The notes beneath the pieces were generated by a model, which ran no database searches, was not told the DNA's origin, and saw only the letters and a list, made by a program, of their open reading frames with translations. This document shows, piece after piece, positions 47,514 through 57,196 of a stretch of DNA of 64,000 nt. The DNA is from Methanosarcina sp. UBA289 (GTDB taxonomy: Archaea; Halobacteriota; Methanosarcinia; Methanosarcinales; Methanosarcinaceae): NCBI GenBank assembly GCA_002496565.1, contig DAKJ01000018.1:637579-701578 (forward strand), in the 5' to 3' direction. The position numbers were made by a program, and so were the translations under genes. Every line of letters begins with the position of its first letter. Position 1 is the first letter of the stretch.

Positions 47514-48467
47514 CGACATCATCTGAGGTCGATAATAACAACTCTCATTAGTATCTTTGTTAGATAGATGTTTTTTTAGTGACGTGTCAATATCTCCGCA
47601 AAATTTATAGACTTTTATTAGTTTTTCAGATGAATTGGATAAGATTTTGCAGATTGTATCTACTCCTCCAATCTCCAGAGTTACATCGTGAACATAAAGA
47701 ATAAAGCTATAGAGACGCTTACAAGAACATAAGCAACCTATTAAATAGAAAAACTCCTAATTTCTCGTTTTAACCTCGATATTATCTGGGGGCATCAAAA
47801 TAAAATTCATCAATGTTTTTGATAAACAGATGCTTTTCTTATAGTGACGTATCAATATATCCATAATATTTATAAATATTTGCTAAATATCTATAAATGG
47901 TACTAATTTTTAGTCTATTAGACAAGATATGGTAAGCGATACCTACTCTCCGACTTTTAAGACTATAAAAGTGTTCCAGAGTGATTATTCACAGTGAAAA
48001 CTGTTGAATTCAACTAAAATAGTAAATTCAGAATAAGTTCGCCTTTTTCTAGGTCATTTTTTTCAATTTGCATGAATTACGTCGTGAACATAAAGAACAA
48101 ACTTATTTTTATTTCTTATTTAAATTTGTGTAGTTAACATTGTGATAAAACAGCATCATACAAAAGCGTTCAACTAAAACAATAATGAATAATAGATCTG
48201 TGCTCAAATACAACTTCTCTGAGCTCACAAATTGATTAATAAAAAACAGATTATTCTCTGCTCTTTACAGATAGAAAATGTGGAAAACTTGCCAGGTTCT
48301 GATATAGCAGGCTGTTAGAGATTAAACGGATTGAAAAAAGTAAGAGTAGAGTTAGTAGCTATTCAAGCAGGGAAATGCCGTAAGTTACAAGGCTACCTCC
48401 TATCTACGTCTAGAATGCAATTATAAAATAAAGCTGCTTATTCCTCTATGAGTTACAGAGAACTTAA
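47514..48467. other. Upstream region with relic of another array copy
   Basis: About 950 bases without an intact gene. The first part is the promoter block of the gene at 46035-47513. It is followed by a second, diverged block containing a decayed signal-peptide start (see the pseudogene entry). Beyond about 48200 nothing is recognisable. Confidence 0.55.
47700..48150 (-). pseudogene. Relic of a further beta-helix gene start and promoter
   Basis: Bases 47715-47800 align with 47461-47530, the signal-peptide start of the neighbouring gene: AGCAACCTA against GGCAACTTA, CCTAATTTCTCGTTTTAACCTCG against ACTAATTCTTGTTTTAGCATCG. The start codon is lost. Upstream, AGTGACGTATCAATAT (about 47852) matches AGTGACGTGTCAATAT (about 47578), and the CCTACTCTCCGACTTTTAAG region matches the promoter blocks of all copies. 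This is what remains of a fourth array member whose coding body has been deleted. Confidence 0.6.
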
Positions 48468-49652
48468 TTAGATGATATCTTTGCACATGTCGAGAATCCT
48501 TCTTGCAACTCCATCCCAACTATGATTCTCAACTACGTATCTGCGCCCTTTCTTTCCCATAGCAGCCCGAGTTTCTTCATCGGAAAGTAATCTTACTACA
48601 GCATCCGCAAGTTCCTCAGGACTTTCGGGAGTTACTGAGATTCCGCCTCCAGAAGACTCGATTAACTCTTCAACTCCAGAAATACTACTTGCCACAATCG
48701 GCTTCCCACAGGCCAGATATTCATATGTTTTCAAGGCTGAAAGGCCTATTTTCGAGTTTCTATCCTTGATGAAAGGAGCAACGCAGACATCAGCCGCATT
48801 AATGTAGAGAGGAACCCGTTCATATGGGATTCTTCCAGTGAAAGTAAATTTATTCAAAAGCCCTAAACTGGAAGTTATTTCCAGCAGCTTATCTTTCATA
48901 ACTCCATCCCCGACGACAAGGAAATGAGTATCAGGACATTTTTTCAGGATTAAAGGAGCAGCATGAATTAGAAACTCAACTCCCTGCCAGCCAGCAAGGT
49001 GCCCGACAAAGCATACGTACTTTTTTGAGTTTTCGAGCTGCAGTTCTGTTTTTGTCTGTCCTGGGTCAAGAGGCTTGAATACATCGGTATTTGCCCCATT
49101 GTTGATTACACAGATTTTATTCTCAGGAATAGAGTATAATCTCACTAGTTCATCCCTTAACTTATCCGTGACAGAAACAATTCTGTCACAATGCTTGTAG
49201 TTGAATTTCTCTGAGCGGAGTGCCAGAGAAGAGAAAACTCTATATGCAAAAGACTGTGAATTTGGATTGACCTTTAACTCATCCAGAACTATCCCATTAA
49301 CTTCTACTATTGAAGGAATTTTTAAAATTTTACACAGCAATATGGGAAAGAACGGGAAAGAATTCTGGCGAAGATAAAGCACGTCAGGCCTGTTTTTTAT
49401 ACATGAATAAAGAAGGTAAAAGGAAAGCATAAATTCGTAAGATGGCTGTACAAGATATTTATTGTCTATTACAGGTACATATTTTATCCCGGGAATTGCA
49501 CGATCTACGCTCTTCTGTCCGGGTGCAAACATAACTATATTAGTATATTTTTTCAAATTTCTTAGAAGCTCAAGAATGTGGATATTCGAACCCGATTTAG
49601 TATTGAAGGAGCCGTAATAGACTAGGAAAATATTATTTACTTTTTTAAACAT
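48468..49652 (-). CDS. GT4 glycosyltransferase
   Basis: A GT-B fold enzyme, paralogue of the one at 29162-30379: VGHLAGWQGVEFLIHA, FLVVGDGVMKDKL, PYERVPLYINAAD and KIGLSALKTYEYLACGKPIVAS near residues 225-325. It transfers a sugar from a nucleotide or lipid donor to a growing glycan at the cytoplasmic side. It is a single minus-strand gene between the beta-helix array and a divergent GT4 gene. Confidence 0.92.
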   Translation of the reverse strand: MFKKVNNIFLVYYGSFNTKSGSNIHILELLRNLKKYTNIVMFAPGQKSVDRAIPGIKYVPVIDNKYLVQPSYEFMLSFYLLYSCIKNRPDVLYLRQNSFPFFPILLCKILKIPSIVEVNGIVLDELKVNPNSQSFAYRVFSSLALRSEKFNYKHCDRIVSVTDKLRDELVRLYSIPENKICVINNGANTDVFKPLDPGQTKTELQLENSKKYVCFVGHLAGWQGVEFLIHAAPLILKKCPDTHFLVVGDGVMKDKLLEITSSLGLLNKFTFTGRIPYERVPLYINAADVCVAPFIKDRNSKIGLSALKTYEYLACGKPIVASSISGVEELIESSGGGISVTPESPEELADAVVRLLSDEETRAAMGKKGRRYVVENHSWDGVARRILDMCKDII

Positions 49653-49856
49653 AGTGGGATCCGGTTATCAGAATAGTAAAAGTAGTTAATTAGTTTATCC
49701 CATAAATTTATTTATTTTTTTTCGAGTTAAAGAATAAAGGTTTAGTACGAACTCAAGAACAAGGGTTTAATACATTTTGGAAGAGAAGTATTTATAGGAT
49801 TAACTCTCTCCTCTGTCTGCTTTTGAGGCATCCGAAGCGAAAAAGAGCAAAAGATT

Positions 49857-51062
49857 ATGAAAGTACTTGAAGTATGTCAGGAATTTCCAAACAGGTATTA
49901 TCCTCAACTTGGGACATTCATAAAGCAGAGTATCGACTCAATTGCAAACCAGGGCGTAGATGTCACAGTTATTTCTCCAAAACCATTCGTCCTTCCTTTC
50001 TCTGCGTTTCCGTATCATAACTTTTCTAAACTGCCGCGGATTGAGCATACTGAAAAATACGACCTTCATTATCCACACTACATATATGCCGTTCCCAAAA
50101 AGTATTTTTATCCGGTAACAGGGTTTTCATACTCTCACTTCGTGTTCGAATATGCGATCAAAAACATAAAGCCAGAACCAGACCTTATCCACGCACACTT
50201 TTCATATCCTGACGGATATGGAATGATGAAGCTTGCAAAGAAATGGAAAGTTCCTCTTGTAATAAGTGCTCTCGGTACCATAGAAAGAAAAGTTGCTTAT
50301 GAGGGTTCCTATACCTCAAGACAGATTATAGAGGCGATGAATTTTGCAGATAAGGTTCTTTCTGTCAGCGAGGATCTCAAGCTCCACATAGTAAATCTGG
50401 GAATAGACGAAGAGAAAGTTCATGTAGTTCCCAATGGTGTTGATATCGAGGAGTTCAAACCTGCAGGAAAAGCACATGCAAGGAAGCTGTTAAATTTGCC
50501 GCAGGATAAGAATATTGTTCTATTCGTAGGAGCCCTTAGAAAAATAAAAGGTGTGGACTACCTTATTGAAGCTGCAAAGGATTTTGTGAACACAAATACC
50601 GATCTTTTTATGGTAGGTAGGGACGACGGCTTGAGAAAAAGTCTGGAAAAAAGGGCACAAGAGCTTAAAATTGCAGATCACATTAGATTCACCGGGCCAG
50701 TAAACCATGAGGATGTCCCGCTCTGGATCTCAGCTTCGGATATCCTGGTATTGCCTTCCCTTTCAGAGGGCAGACCAAATGTAGTACTCGAAGCGCTTGC
50801 CTGTGAAGTCCCGGTTGTGGCAACTGATGTAGGCGGGATACCTGAACTTATGGTTGATGGAGAAACAGGCTACCTGGTACCTGCAAAAAACCCTCTAGAA
50901 TTATCCAGAAAAATTAATAAACTGCTTGAGAATAAAAACCAGAGAGAAAGTATGGGAAAACTCGGGCGTAAAAGCATAATTCAGAGAGGACTAACCTGGA
51001 AAGCTCATGGAAAAAAGACTGTGGATATGTACTCAGAGCTTTTGGGGAAGACTTCGAAATAA
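49857..51062 (+). CDS. GT4 glycosyltransferase
   Basis: Family GT4 motifs are clear: LGTFIKQ near the N-terminus, LIHAHFSYPDGYG, VPNGVDIEEFKP, FVGALRKIKGVDYLIEA and the LPSLSEGRPNVVLEALACEVPVVAT donor-binding region with the ExxxxxxxE spacing. The 401-residue enzyme resembles archaeal and bacterial exopolysaccharide GT4 proteins more than the other two GT4 enzymes here. It is divergent from the gene at 48468 and convergent with the gene at 51246. Confidence 0.93.
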   Translation: MKVLEVCQEFPNRYYPQLGTFIKQSIDSIANQGVDVTVISPKPFVLPFSAFPYHNFSKLPRIEHTEKYDLHYPHYIYAVPKKYFYPVTGFSYSHFVFEYAIKNIKPEPDLIHAHFSYPDGYGMMKLAKKWKVPLVISALGTIERKVAYEGSYTSRQIIEAMNFADKVLSVSEDLKLHIVNLGIDEEKVHVVPNGVDIEEFKPAGKAHARKLLNLPQDKNIVLFVGALRKIKGVDYLIEAAKDFVNTNTDLFMVGRDDGLRKSLEKRAQELKIADHIRFTGPVNHEDVPLWISASDILVLPSLSEGRPNVVLEALACEVPVVATDVGGIPELMVDGETGYLVPAKNPLELSRKINKLLENKNQRESMGKLGRKSIIQRGLTWKAHGKKTVDMYSELLGKTSK

Positions 51063-51245
51063 ATCTGAGTCCCTTAGCTTATACTTTTTTAAATTCCTGA
51101 GTTTGGCTAAATAACAGACCTTGAAGTCCACAGAATAGCAGCTCAAACCCCACAAAAGCTTTTACTCATGTAAAGATGCTGCTTATACTATTTTACCTAG
51201 GAATAAAAACGGACATTGGAATAAAGTATCTGTAAAAAATAAACT

Positions 51246-53279
51246 TCAGAAGTTATTTAACTCCTGATCATTTACTCTCTGGTTATTTAACCCCTGATTA
51301 TTTAATCCCTTATGGGGAATAAAAATATCTACCGATGGATTTGAATAAATTTTACCAAGCCCTTCAAGATTGCTTTCAAGCTCGAGTTTATTTTCAGGCA
51401 TCCCCGAATAGAAATAGTTTGCAGTATCTTTCAGAGTGCTTTCCTCACTGCCAAAGTATAATCCACTCCTGAGAAATTCGTTGGTTCTGAGAAGTACATA
51501 ACCCTTGTATTCTGGGAGTTTATTTACATCACCGATTCTATAATTATCATAAGATAAAATATTCAATTCCGCGGATTTTTGAGGGATCAACGGGGCGTAA
51601 AAGAACCTTGAAGCATAATAATCGGTATAAATTGACTTAGTTGAGGAATCAACAGGAACATATTTGAAAATATGATTAAAGCCACTTAACTCTTCGGAAG
51701 TAAAGTATTCGTGTTTTGCTTCTTGACCAAGAAAATCCGAATCTGCAATACTGAAGACAGAAGAGATTAAAACGAAAGTAGAGAATAACAAAATCACTAA
51801 GAAAGCAGAATTTACTTTCTTGGAGGATTTATTAGCAATATAATTCCAGAATATATACAGTCCGTACCCCATTGCAAAAGCCATAAAGGGACTGACAAAT
51901 AGCATAAACCGATCAACCCTGAAGAGGACTCTGAACTGCCAGATTGTGTTGAGGGGATTGGGAATATAAAATACTAGAGTTAATAGAGCAAATAACCCCA
52001 GCACAGAAGCATAATTTTTCTTGTAATTTTTCAGGAGAAAACCTATTCCTATTAAGGCAAAGAACAAAAATACTGATTTATCCAGAAGCCCTACTAAACT
52101 ACTCAAGCTCTCCTGAAGAACTTCTGAACCTCCAGCAGTCAGAACCATAGAATCCAAGAACTGGCTCTGCAAACGGGGAGCCAGGCTCCTCTGTACAAAT
52201 ACATATGCTACAAAGAACCAGTAAGCAGTAAAAATGACATTAAGCAGTATAAAAAAGGGCTTGCTGATGTAGTTGCCGTTCCCTACCATATATTCCGATG
52301 CAAGAAGAATAACCAGTAATAAGGCAAGCTGTGGAAGAGAGACGTTGTGAACTAGGGTTAAAAAAACTGCAACAATTACTGAGAGGATTTTTAAGGAAAG
52401 TTTATCCTTTTTGAAATTGACACTATAAACTAGGTACAATAGTATAATGAACATTATAAATGCCATTGTACGGGTGATTACATTTGTACCATAGTAGAGT
52501 ACAGTAGAACTCACGGAGAACAGCAAGCATGAGAGGAGTGAAATCTGCCTGTTGTTAGTTATGTAATTAAAAAGGTAATAAAGGAAAACTATGGTTATTG
52601 CATAGATAGGTGCAGTTACCAGAAAAAGTGAATTCTTTGCGCCTATATGTAAGATCTCGGAAGCCTCTGCAATAAACACGTGATAAAGAGGGAAGTAAGC
52701 ATAATCACTTAAGGAAGTTGGGATTGTTTTCCCGGCCATTGCAGTAACTTCTGAAATAAAGATGTGAGGCAGGATGTCTGTGGTACCAACATAGAAAGCG
52801 TGATTTAAAGTTACACTGAAAATTAAATTACATGCAATTAAGACAGATTCTGCCAGAATGAGGGGAGGGTTTACATCTTTAGAGAAAATTTGGAAGAATA
52901 CCGATAGATAAACCCCTAAAATAAAGAAGAAATAATATAGTGGCCTATTTCCTGGAGACAGCAAAAGTACAACTATGGAACCAATATAAAATATCCCGAA
53001 CAGATAAGTAAGGGATTTTGTACTCAATGATGGAAAGAGATCTATATCGTGCAAACTTACATCTTTTTTGTAAATGAACAGTATGAAAAGACAGGAAAGT
53101 ATTGCAGGTATTCCTGTAAATAGACCTCGAAGTGCATAACCGAACTTTCCGGCTGCAAACATCCATAAGAAAGCGAATATTACTGCGAAAATTACAGCTA
53201 GCGGAAACAGGAAAGAAATTAATCTCATTAAACGGTTATTGTCCAATTTGAATCCTGCTTCATTACTTACTCCTAACAT
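51246..53279 (-). CDS. GT-C-like polytopic membrane protein
   Basis: The 677-residue protein has about fourteen hydrophobic segments and an extracytoplasmic C-terminal part from about residue 525. The motifs GTTDILPHIF, YFPLYHVF and LVHNVSLP match those of the protein at 24417-26354. It may be a polymerase or lipid-sugar-dependent glycosyltransferase. The end of the protein is a 15-bp tandem repeat encoding GLNNQ-GLNNQ-RVNDQ-ELNNF. GGAG lies five bases before the ATG. It is the last of three minus-strand genes starting with the GT2 gene at 55408. Confidence 0.75.
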   Translation of the reverse strand: MLGVSNEAGFKLDNNRLMRLISFLFPLAVIFAVIFAFLWMFAAGKFGYALRGLFTGIPAILSCLFILFIYKKDVSLHDIDLFPSLSTKSLTYLFGIFYIGSIVVLLLSPGNRPLYYFFFILGVYLSVFFQIFSKDVNPPLILAESVLIACNLIFSVTLNHAFYVGTTDILPHIFISEVTAMAGKTIPTSLSDYAYFPLYHVFIAEASEILHIGAKNSLFLVTAPIYAITIVFLYYLFNYITNNRQISLLSCLLFSVSSTVLYYGTNVITRTMAFIMFIILLYLVYSVNFKKDKLSLKILSVIVAVFLTLVHNVSLPQLALLLVILLASEYMVGNGNYISKPFFILLNVIFTAYWFFVAYVFVQRSLAPRLQSQFLDSMVLTAGGSEVLQESLSSLVGLLDKSVFLFFALIGIGFLLKNYKKNYASVLGLFALLTLVFYIPNPLNTIWQFRVLFRVDRFMLFVSPFMAFAMGYGLYIFWNYIANKSSKKVNSAFLVILLFSTFVLISSVFSIADSDFLGQEAKHEYFTSEELSGFNHIFKYVPVDSSTKSIYTDYYASRFFYAPLIPQKSAELNILSYDNYRIGDVNKLPEYKGYVLLRTNEFLRSGLYFGSEESTLKDTANYFYSGMPENKLELESNLEGLGKIYSNPSVDIFIPHKGLNNQGLNNQRVNDQELNNF
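51249..51308 (-). repeat. Four 15-bp tandem repeats at a C-terminus
   Basis: The last 20 residues of the membrane protein at 51246-53279 are four copies of a five-residue unit (GLNNQ, GLNNQ, RVNDQ, ELNNF). Such short in-frame repeats change in number easily. Confidence 0.75.
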
Positions 53280-53466
53280 ACTATCTCCATGACCTTAAAT
53301 ACTCATAATTTCATAGATTGAATAAACATACAATCCAAAATTCTGTGTTTGAAAATTAATGAGAGTTCATCAGGGCCTTATTGATTAAGAAGATTTTGCC
53401 CCAAAAAGACTCCCAAAATTCAAGTGTTTCGGTCGCTTTTTCAATGTAGTAAAATAAATATCATTA

Positions 53467-54480
53467 TTAAGTGTCCGAGCAGGAACTGACTTTTGAGATA
53501 AGAGGAGAATTTGTGAAGCTGTACAAAAATCCCAATCCATAGGCAATGTGCTGCACAGGAATAATAACTAGGGAAAAAAGGCCATATTTTGATTTCATTT
53601 TAGAGGTGACCTGGATTGAGGTAATAAAGACTAGAATAAAATACATGGCCATGAGTGCAAGAAGAAGCAGGATTGAAGCGGGATATTTGATAGAAGCAAC
53701 AAGCAAAAGGGCTGCAAATACGATGGCAATTGAAGGCAGAAAAGCATACCAACGGACAAATTCTCCATGCTTCTTGAAAAGTTCTGCCATCCACATACCA
53801 TATTTAAACATCCTTACGGAAAAGGATTTGAGCGTTCCTCTTCTATGATGCAGGACCTGCGCTTCTGGAATGTACAAAAACTTGTTACCTTTCTTACCAA
53901 TTCTGTAGTTCAGGTCACAATCCTGGCCCACTATAAACCGCTCGTCAAAACCCCCAGCTTCCTGAATTGCTACTTTTTTGTACATTGCATTACAGTTAGG
54001 GAGAGAGCCGACATAATGCTTTTTTATGGAGTTTTTGGACTGAGCTGAGCCTCCTGACCCCAAGAAAGATTCCTGGGCATATCCCACCACCCTGCCAAAT
54101 ATAGGATCAGTATCAAAGATCAGGTTAGGCCCCCCAAAACACACAGCTTCATCTGGAGAGTCTTGCATTTCATGGACAAGAACTTTCAACCACTGAGGAT
54201 CGACTTTACAGTCTCCATCAGTAAACGCGACAAGTTCTCCCCTGGAATTCTTCACACCAAGGTTTCTTGCAGCTGCAACATTTTTCTTTTCATTCAAAAG
54301 GAGTTTGACAGGATATTTCTGTACTATATCGCGCGTTTTGTCTGTGGACATGCCATCAACGATAATAATCTCGTAAGAATCTTGTGGGTAGTCTAGATTA
54401 ATAAGTGATTCAATACATTCTTCAATGAATTTTTCTTCGTTACGAATACCTACTACGACTGAAACGAAAGGGTATTTCAT
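53467..54480 (-). CDS. GT2 glycosyltransferase with membrane tail
   Basis: GT2 motifs VVVGIRNEEKFI, IIVDGMSTDKT and the metal-binding AFTDGDCKVDPQWL are followed by a QDCDLNYRIGKKG segment. About three hydrophobic segments follow near residues 240-325, so the enzyme is membrane-anchored. It resembles EpsO/succinoglycan-type glycosyltransferases. It starts 25 bases after the upstream DPM1-like gene. Confidence 0.92.
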   Translation of the reverse strand: MKYPFVSVVVGIRNEEKFIEECIESLINLDYPQDSYEIIIVDGMSTDKTRDIVQKYPVKLLLNEKKNVAAARNLGVKNSRGELVAFTDGDCKVDPQWLKVLVHEMQDSPDEAVCFGGPNLIFDTDPIFGRVVGYAQESFLGSGGSAQSKNSIKKHYVGSLPNCNAMYKKVAIQEAGGFDERFIVGQDCDLNYRIGKKGNKFLYIPEAQVLHHRRGTLKSFSVRMFKYGMWMAELFKKHGEFVRWYAFLPSIAIVFAALLLVASIKYPASILLLLALMAMYFILVFITSIQVTSKMKSKYGLFSLVIIPVQHIAYGLGFLYSFTNSPLISKVSSCSDT

Positions 54481-54505
54481 ACAAATTGACCCCGTTTTGA
54501 CATTA

Positions 54506-55408
54506 TTATTTTCGGATATTCTCGTTTAGAAATATCATCCTTGAGATGGCATGCAGTATTATTCCGGTAAATACCATAAAGGCTCCTATAACCGTCAGCA
54601 TTACCATAAGGAGTGTTGGCCCGAAGCGCAGAGATCCTCCCTGAAGAAAATCCTGTAAAAATATCAGTCCCATAAGAAAGCCTGTAGATGTCATAATCAG
54701 ACCAGGAACGGAGAAATAATACAGAGGGCGTCTGTACTCCATATCTTTAAGGATGCGGAACAGGACTCTGGGCCCATGTATGAAAGGATGCTCACTTGAG
54801 CAGTCCTCAAGATCATACCTGCAATGGATTTCTACCTCAGTAAACTTCAGTTTGTGATCTTTGGCCTGAATGAGAATTTCAGAGCCTGCAGACATATCTG
54901 TACCATTCAAATTTATGTTTTCAATAGCTTTTTTTCCATAAGCTCGAAAGCCACTTTGAGAATCCGTTACATTCAGACCGCCTGCAATATAGGTTGCGAT
55001 ATCAAGGACTTTCATCCCAAATTTACGATAAACAGGGACATTTTTACCGTTACCATTGACAAATCTTGAGCCAATTACCAGGTCAAACCCATCTTGTAAG
55101 GGTTCAAGAAGCTTGGGAATTTCGGAGGGGTCATGTTGACCATCAGAGTCAATTATGACCATAGCACCTGCATCGAGCTTACGGGCGGTTTCAAAGCAAT
55201 TCCTTAGGGCTGCTCCATATCCCTTATTTGTTTCGTGACGAACTACATAAGCGCCAAGAGATTCGGCAATGTCGACAGTATTATCAGTGCTTCCGTCATC
55301 TACAACTACCACTCTGTCGACGTATTTTTTGCAACCATTGATAACATCTGCAATGGCATGAGCTTCGTTATAGGCAGGCATGGCTGCAATCGTAATGGCC
55401 ATACGCAA
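54506..55408 (-). CDS. DPM1-like GT2 glycosyltransferase
   Basis: A dolichol-phosphate sugar synthase-like enzyme: MPAYNEAHAI, VVVDDGSTDNT, IDSDGQHDPSEI, VIGSRFVNGNG, DSQSGFRAYG. Two hydrophobic segments close the protein (about residues 232-255 and 265-290). It would load a sugar from a nucleotide onto a polyprenyl/dolichyl phosphate. It starts at a TTG (55408), supported by GAGGT six bases upstream, or at the ATG two codons later. Confidence 0.93.
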   Translation of the reverse strand: MRMAITIAAMPAYNEAHAIADVINGCKKYVDRVVVVDDGSTDNTVDIAESLGAYVVRHETNKGYGAALRNCFETARKLDAGAMVIIDSDGQHDPSEIPKLLEPLQDGFDLVIGSRFVNGNGKNVPVYRKFGMKVLDIATYIAGGLNVTDSQSGFRAYGKKAIENINLNGTDMSAGSEILIQAKDHKLKFTEVEIHCRYDLEDCSSEHPFIHGPRVLFRILKDMEYRRPLYYFSVPGLIMTSTGFLMGLIFLQDFLQGGSLRFGPTLLMVMLTVIGAFMVFTGIILHAISRMIFLNENIRK

Positions 55409-56306
55409 TCATCTACCTCTTTGAAGATAAAAGCAAGAAGTGCCCTTAGTAACATAGTTAATTAGAGAAGAATCAGTAAAAATTCCAAATTTGACTAATA
55501 TATTTTTCAGAGTCATCGCTCCATAATTTTTAGAGGGTTTCAAAAGGTCTTTTACGGTTACATTTACAGAGAATCAAATGGGGGAGTTTTTTTCCTCCTT
55601 TTACCCAAAAGGAGGAATATAAATACTCTGTAAGTGTGTCACGGCATTTATTATAAGACCAGTATCTGTTTTAATATACGAGCTATATAAGCATTTAGAC
55701 ACAAAAAATAATTAATCAGTAATCCCGATGGCGAAAAAGAATTAAACTCATATAAAAGCTTTTTAGCCTTAATAATAGCTCAACAGGTATTTATTATTCA
55801 CATGACATAAAGAAAAAATTGAAGAAAAAATTACGCAGATATAAAAATCAAAGACTTTATTGTGATATTGTCAAACCTTTACAAACCTGCTGAGTAAACT
55901 CGGAAACTTTAGATAAAAAGTTACATAACTTTAAACTTAAAAGGCAAGAACTTCTTTCAAGAAGATAGAAAAAAAGGGAAAAGTATTTTAGATATAACAA
56001 GCAGGAAAAGGGAAAGATATTTTATACAACGAGGTAATTGAGTAGATCGGGTTAAAACATTCTTGAAAACGAATACAATTTCAGGAAAATATATTCTGCT
56101 AAATCAGAAGAAAACCGGGATTAAAGCCCGGATAGTTTTCACCTTTCCGGCGTAATTCTTCATAATTGAAGATTAAAGCAGCTGGTGAAGAGGAATCGGA
56201 AGGTTTCCGAAAAACCTCATAGGGAACAAAGAAATTGGCAGATTAGCCCGAATAAAGAAAAGACTGGGAAGCCAAAAAAACATAAAACCGTGTTATGAGG
56301 AGTTAT
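55409..56306. other. Divergent intergenic region with hairpins
   Basis: About 900 AT-rich bases between the DPM1-like gene and the DUF1616 gene. It holds the perfect hairpin at 55592-55617 and a smaller one, CCGGG-ATTAAAG-CCCGG at about 56116-56132. No gene is supported. Confidence 0.45.
55592..55617. promoter_or_regulatory. Perfect 11-bp hairpin in an upstream region
   Basis: TTCCTCCTTTT (55592-55602) pairs perfectly with AAAAGGAGGAA (55607-55617) around ACCC. Both flanking genes point away from it, so it is not a terminator for either. It may be a leader structure, an operator or the end of an unseen small RNA; TATAAATAC follows directly. Confidence 0.4.
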
Positions 56307-57194
56307 ATGGCCGGAAACCAAAAGTTCCCATCTGACCTGTTTTTAGTAGCAGGCCTTGTAATTCTCACAGATATTTTCGTACTAATTCCTGAACTTAGCG
56401 GAAGTTTTATCCGCACAGCTCTTGGTCTACCCCTGATACTCTTCCTTCCAGGGTACGCCCTCATAGCCATGCTTTTTCCAGAAAAAAGCGGACTTGAAGG
56501 AATAGAGAGAATAGCTCTTTCTGTTGCAATGAGTGTCGCAGTTCTGCCTTTGATAGGGCTTGCACTTAATTTTACCCCCTGGGGAATCAAGGATATCCCT
56601 CTCATTACAACTGTCTCCGTATTTACTCTGCTCATGTTGGTAGCAGCATACGTTAGGAGAAGATATCTACCCGCAGACAGGACATTTGAGGTATCATTCA
56701 GAGCCCTTGCCCACACCCTGCTATCAGGAGTTACGGGAAAGCAAGGATCAAAAACTGAGAGAAACCTCAGGATAGTTCTAGCTCTTTCTTTTTTGATCTT
56801 GATCGGAACTGTAGCTTACGTTGTTATGGTGCCTCAGGACAGAGATCAATATACAGAGTTCTATATCCTTGGGACCAACGGAACAGCTAACAACTATACA
56901 ACAGAGTATATACAGGGAGAAAGTGGGACCTACTTTATAGGAATAACAAATAAAGAGCACAGAACAATGGATTATACAATGGAAGTAAGGCTTGAGAATG
57001 AATCGTTACCTCTTCCGAAAAATTTGCAGCATATCAGGCTTGCCCATAATGCAACCTTGGTAGAACCTCTTGAGATTACGCCTTCTATTGAAGGAGAAAA
57101 TATGAAGCTTGAGTTCCTGCTTTTTAATGAGACTGAAAAGAATATACCCTATAAAGACCTTCACCTCTGGATTAATGTTGGAGAGGAGGTGTGA
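56307..57194 (+). CDS. DUF1616 membrane protein
   Basis: The N-terminal half matches DUF1616: four hydrophobic segments with LGLPLILFLPGYALIAMLFPE near residue 35 and ERIALSVAMSVAVLPL near residue 70. Another membrane segment near residue 160 is followed by an extracytoplasmic domain of about 110 residues with several N-glycosylation sequons (NGT, NYT, NES, NAT, NET). Function unknown; relatives often occur near surface-glycan genes. AGGAG four bases before the ATG at 56307 sets the start over one at 56295. The CPBP protease gene follows immediately. Confidence 0.88.
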   Translation: MAGNQKFPSDLFLVAGLVILTDIFVLIPELSGSFIRTALGLPLILFLPGYALIAMLFPEKSGLEGIERIALSVAMSVAVLPLIGLALNFTPWGIKDIPLITTVSVFTLLMLVAAYVRRRYLPADRTFEVSFRALAHTLLSGVTGKQGSKTERNLRIVLALSFLILIGTVAYVVMVPQDRDQYTEFYILGTNGTANNYTTEYIQGESGTYFIGITNKEHRTMDYTMEVRLENESLPLPKNLQHIRLAHNATLVEPLEITPSIEGENMKLEFLLFNETEKNIPYKDLHLWINVGEEV

Positions 57195-57196
57195 AG

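Noticed and set aside
56116..56132. CCGGG/CCCGG hairpin considered as part of a tRNA
   Set aside because: No acceptor stem, T-loop or anticodon arm could be fitted around it.
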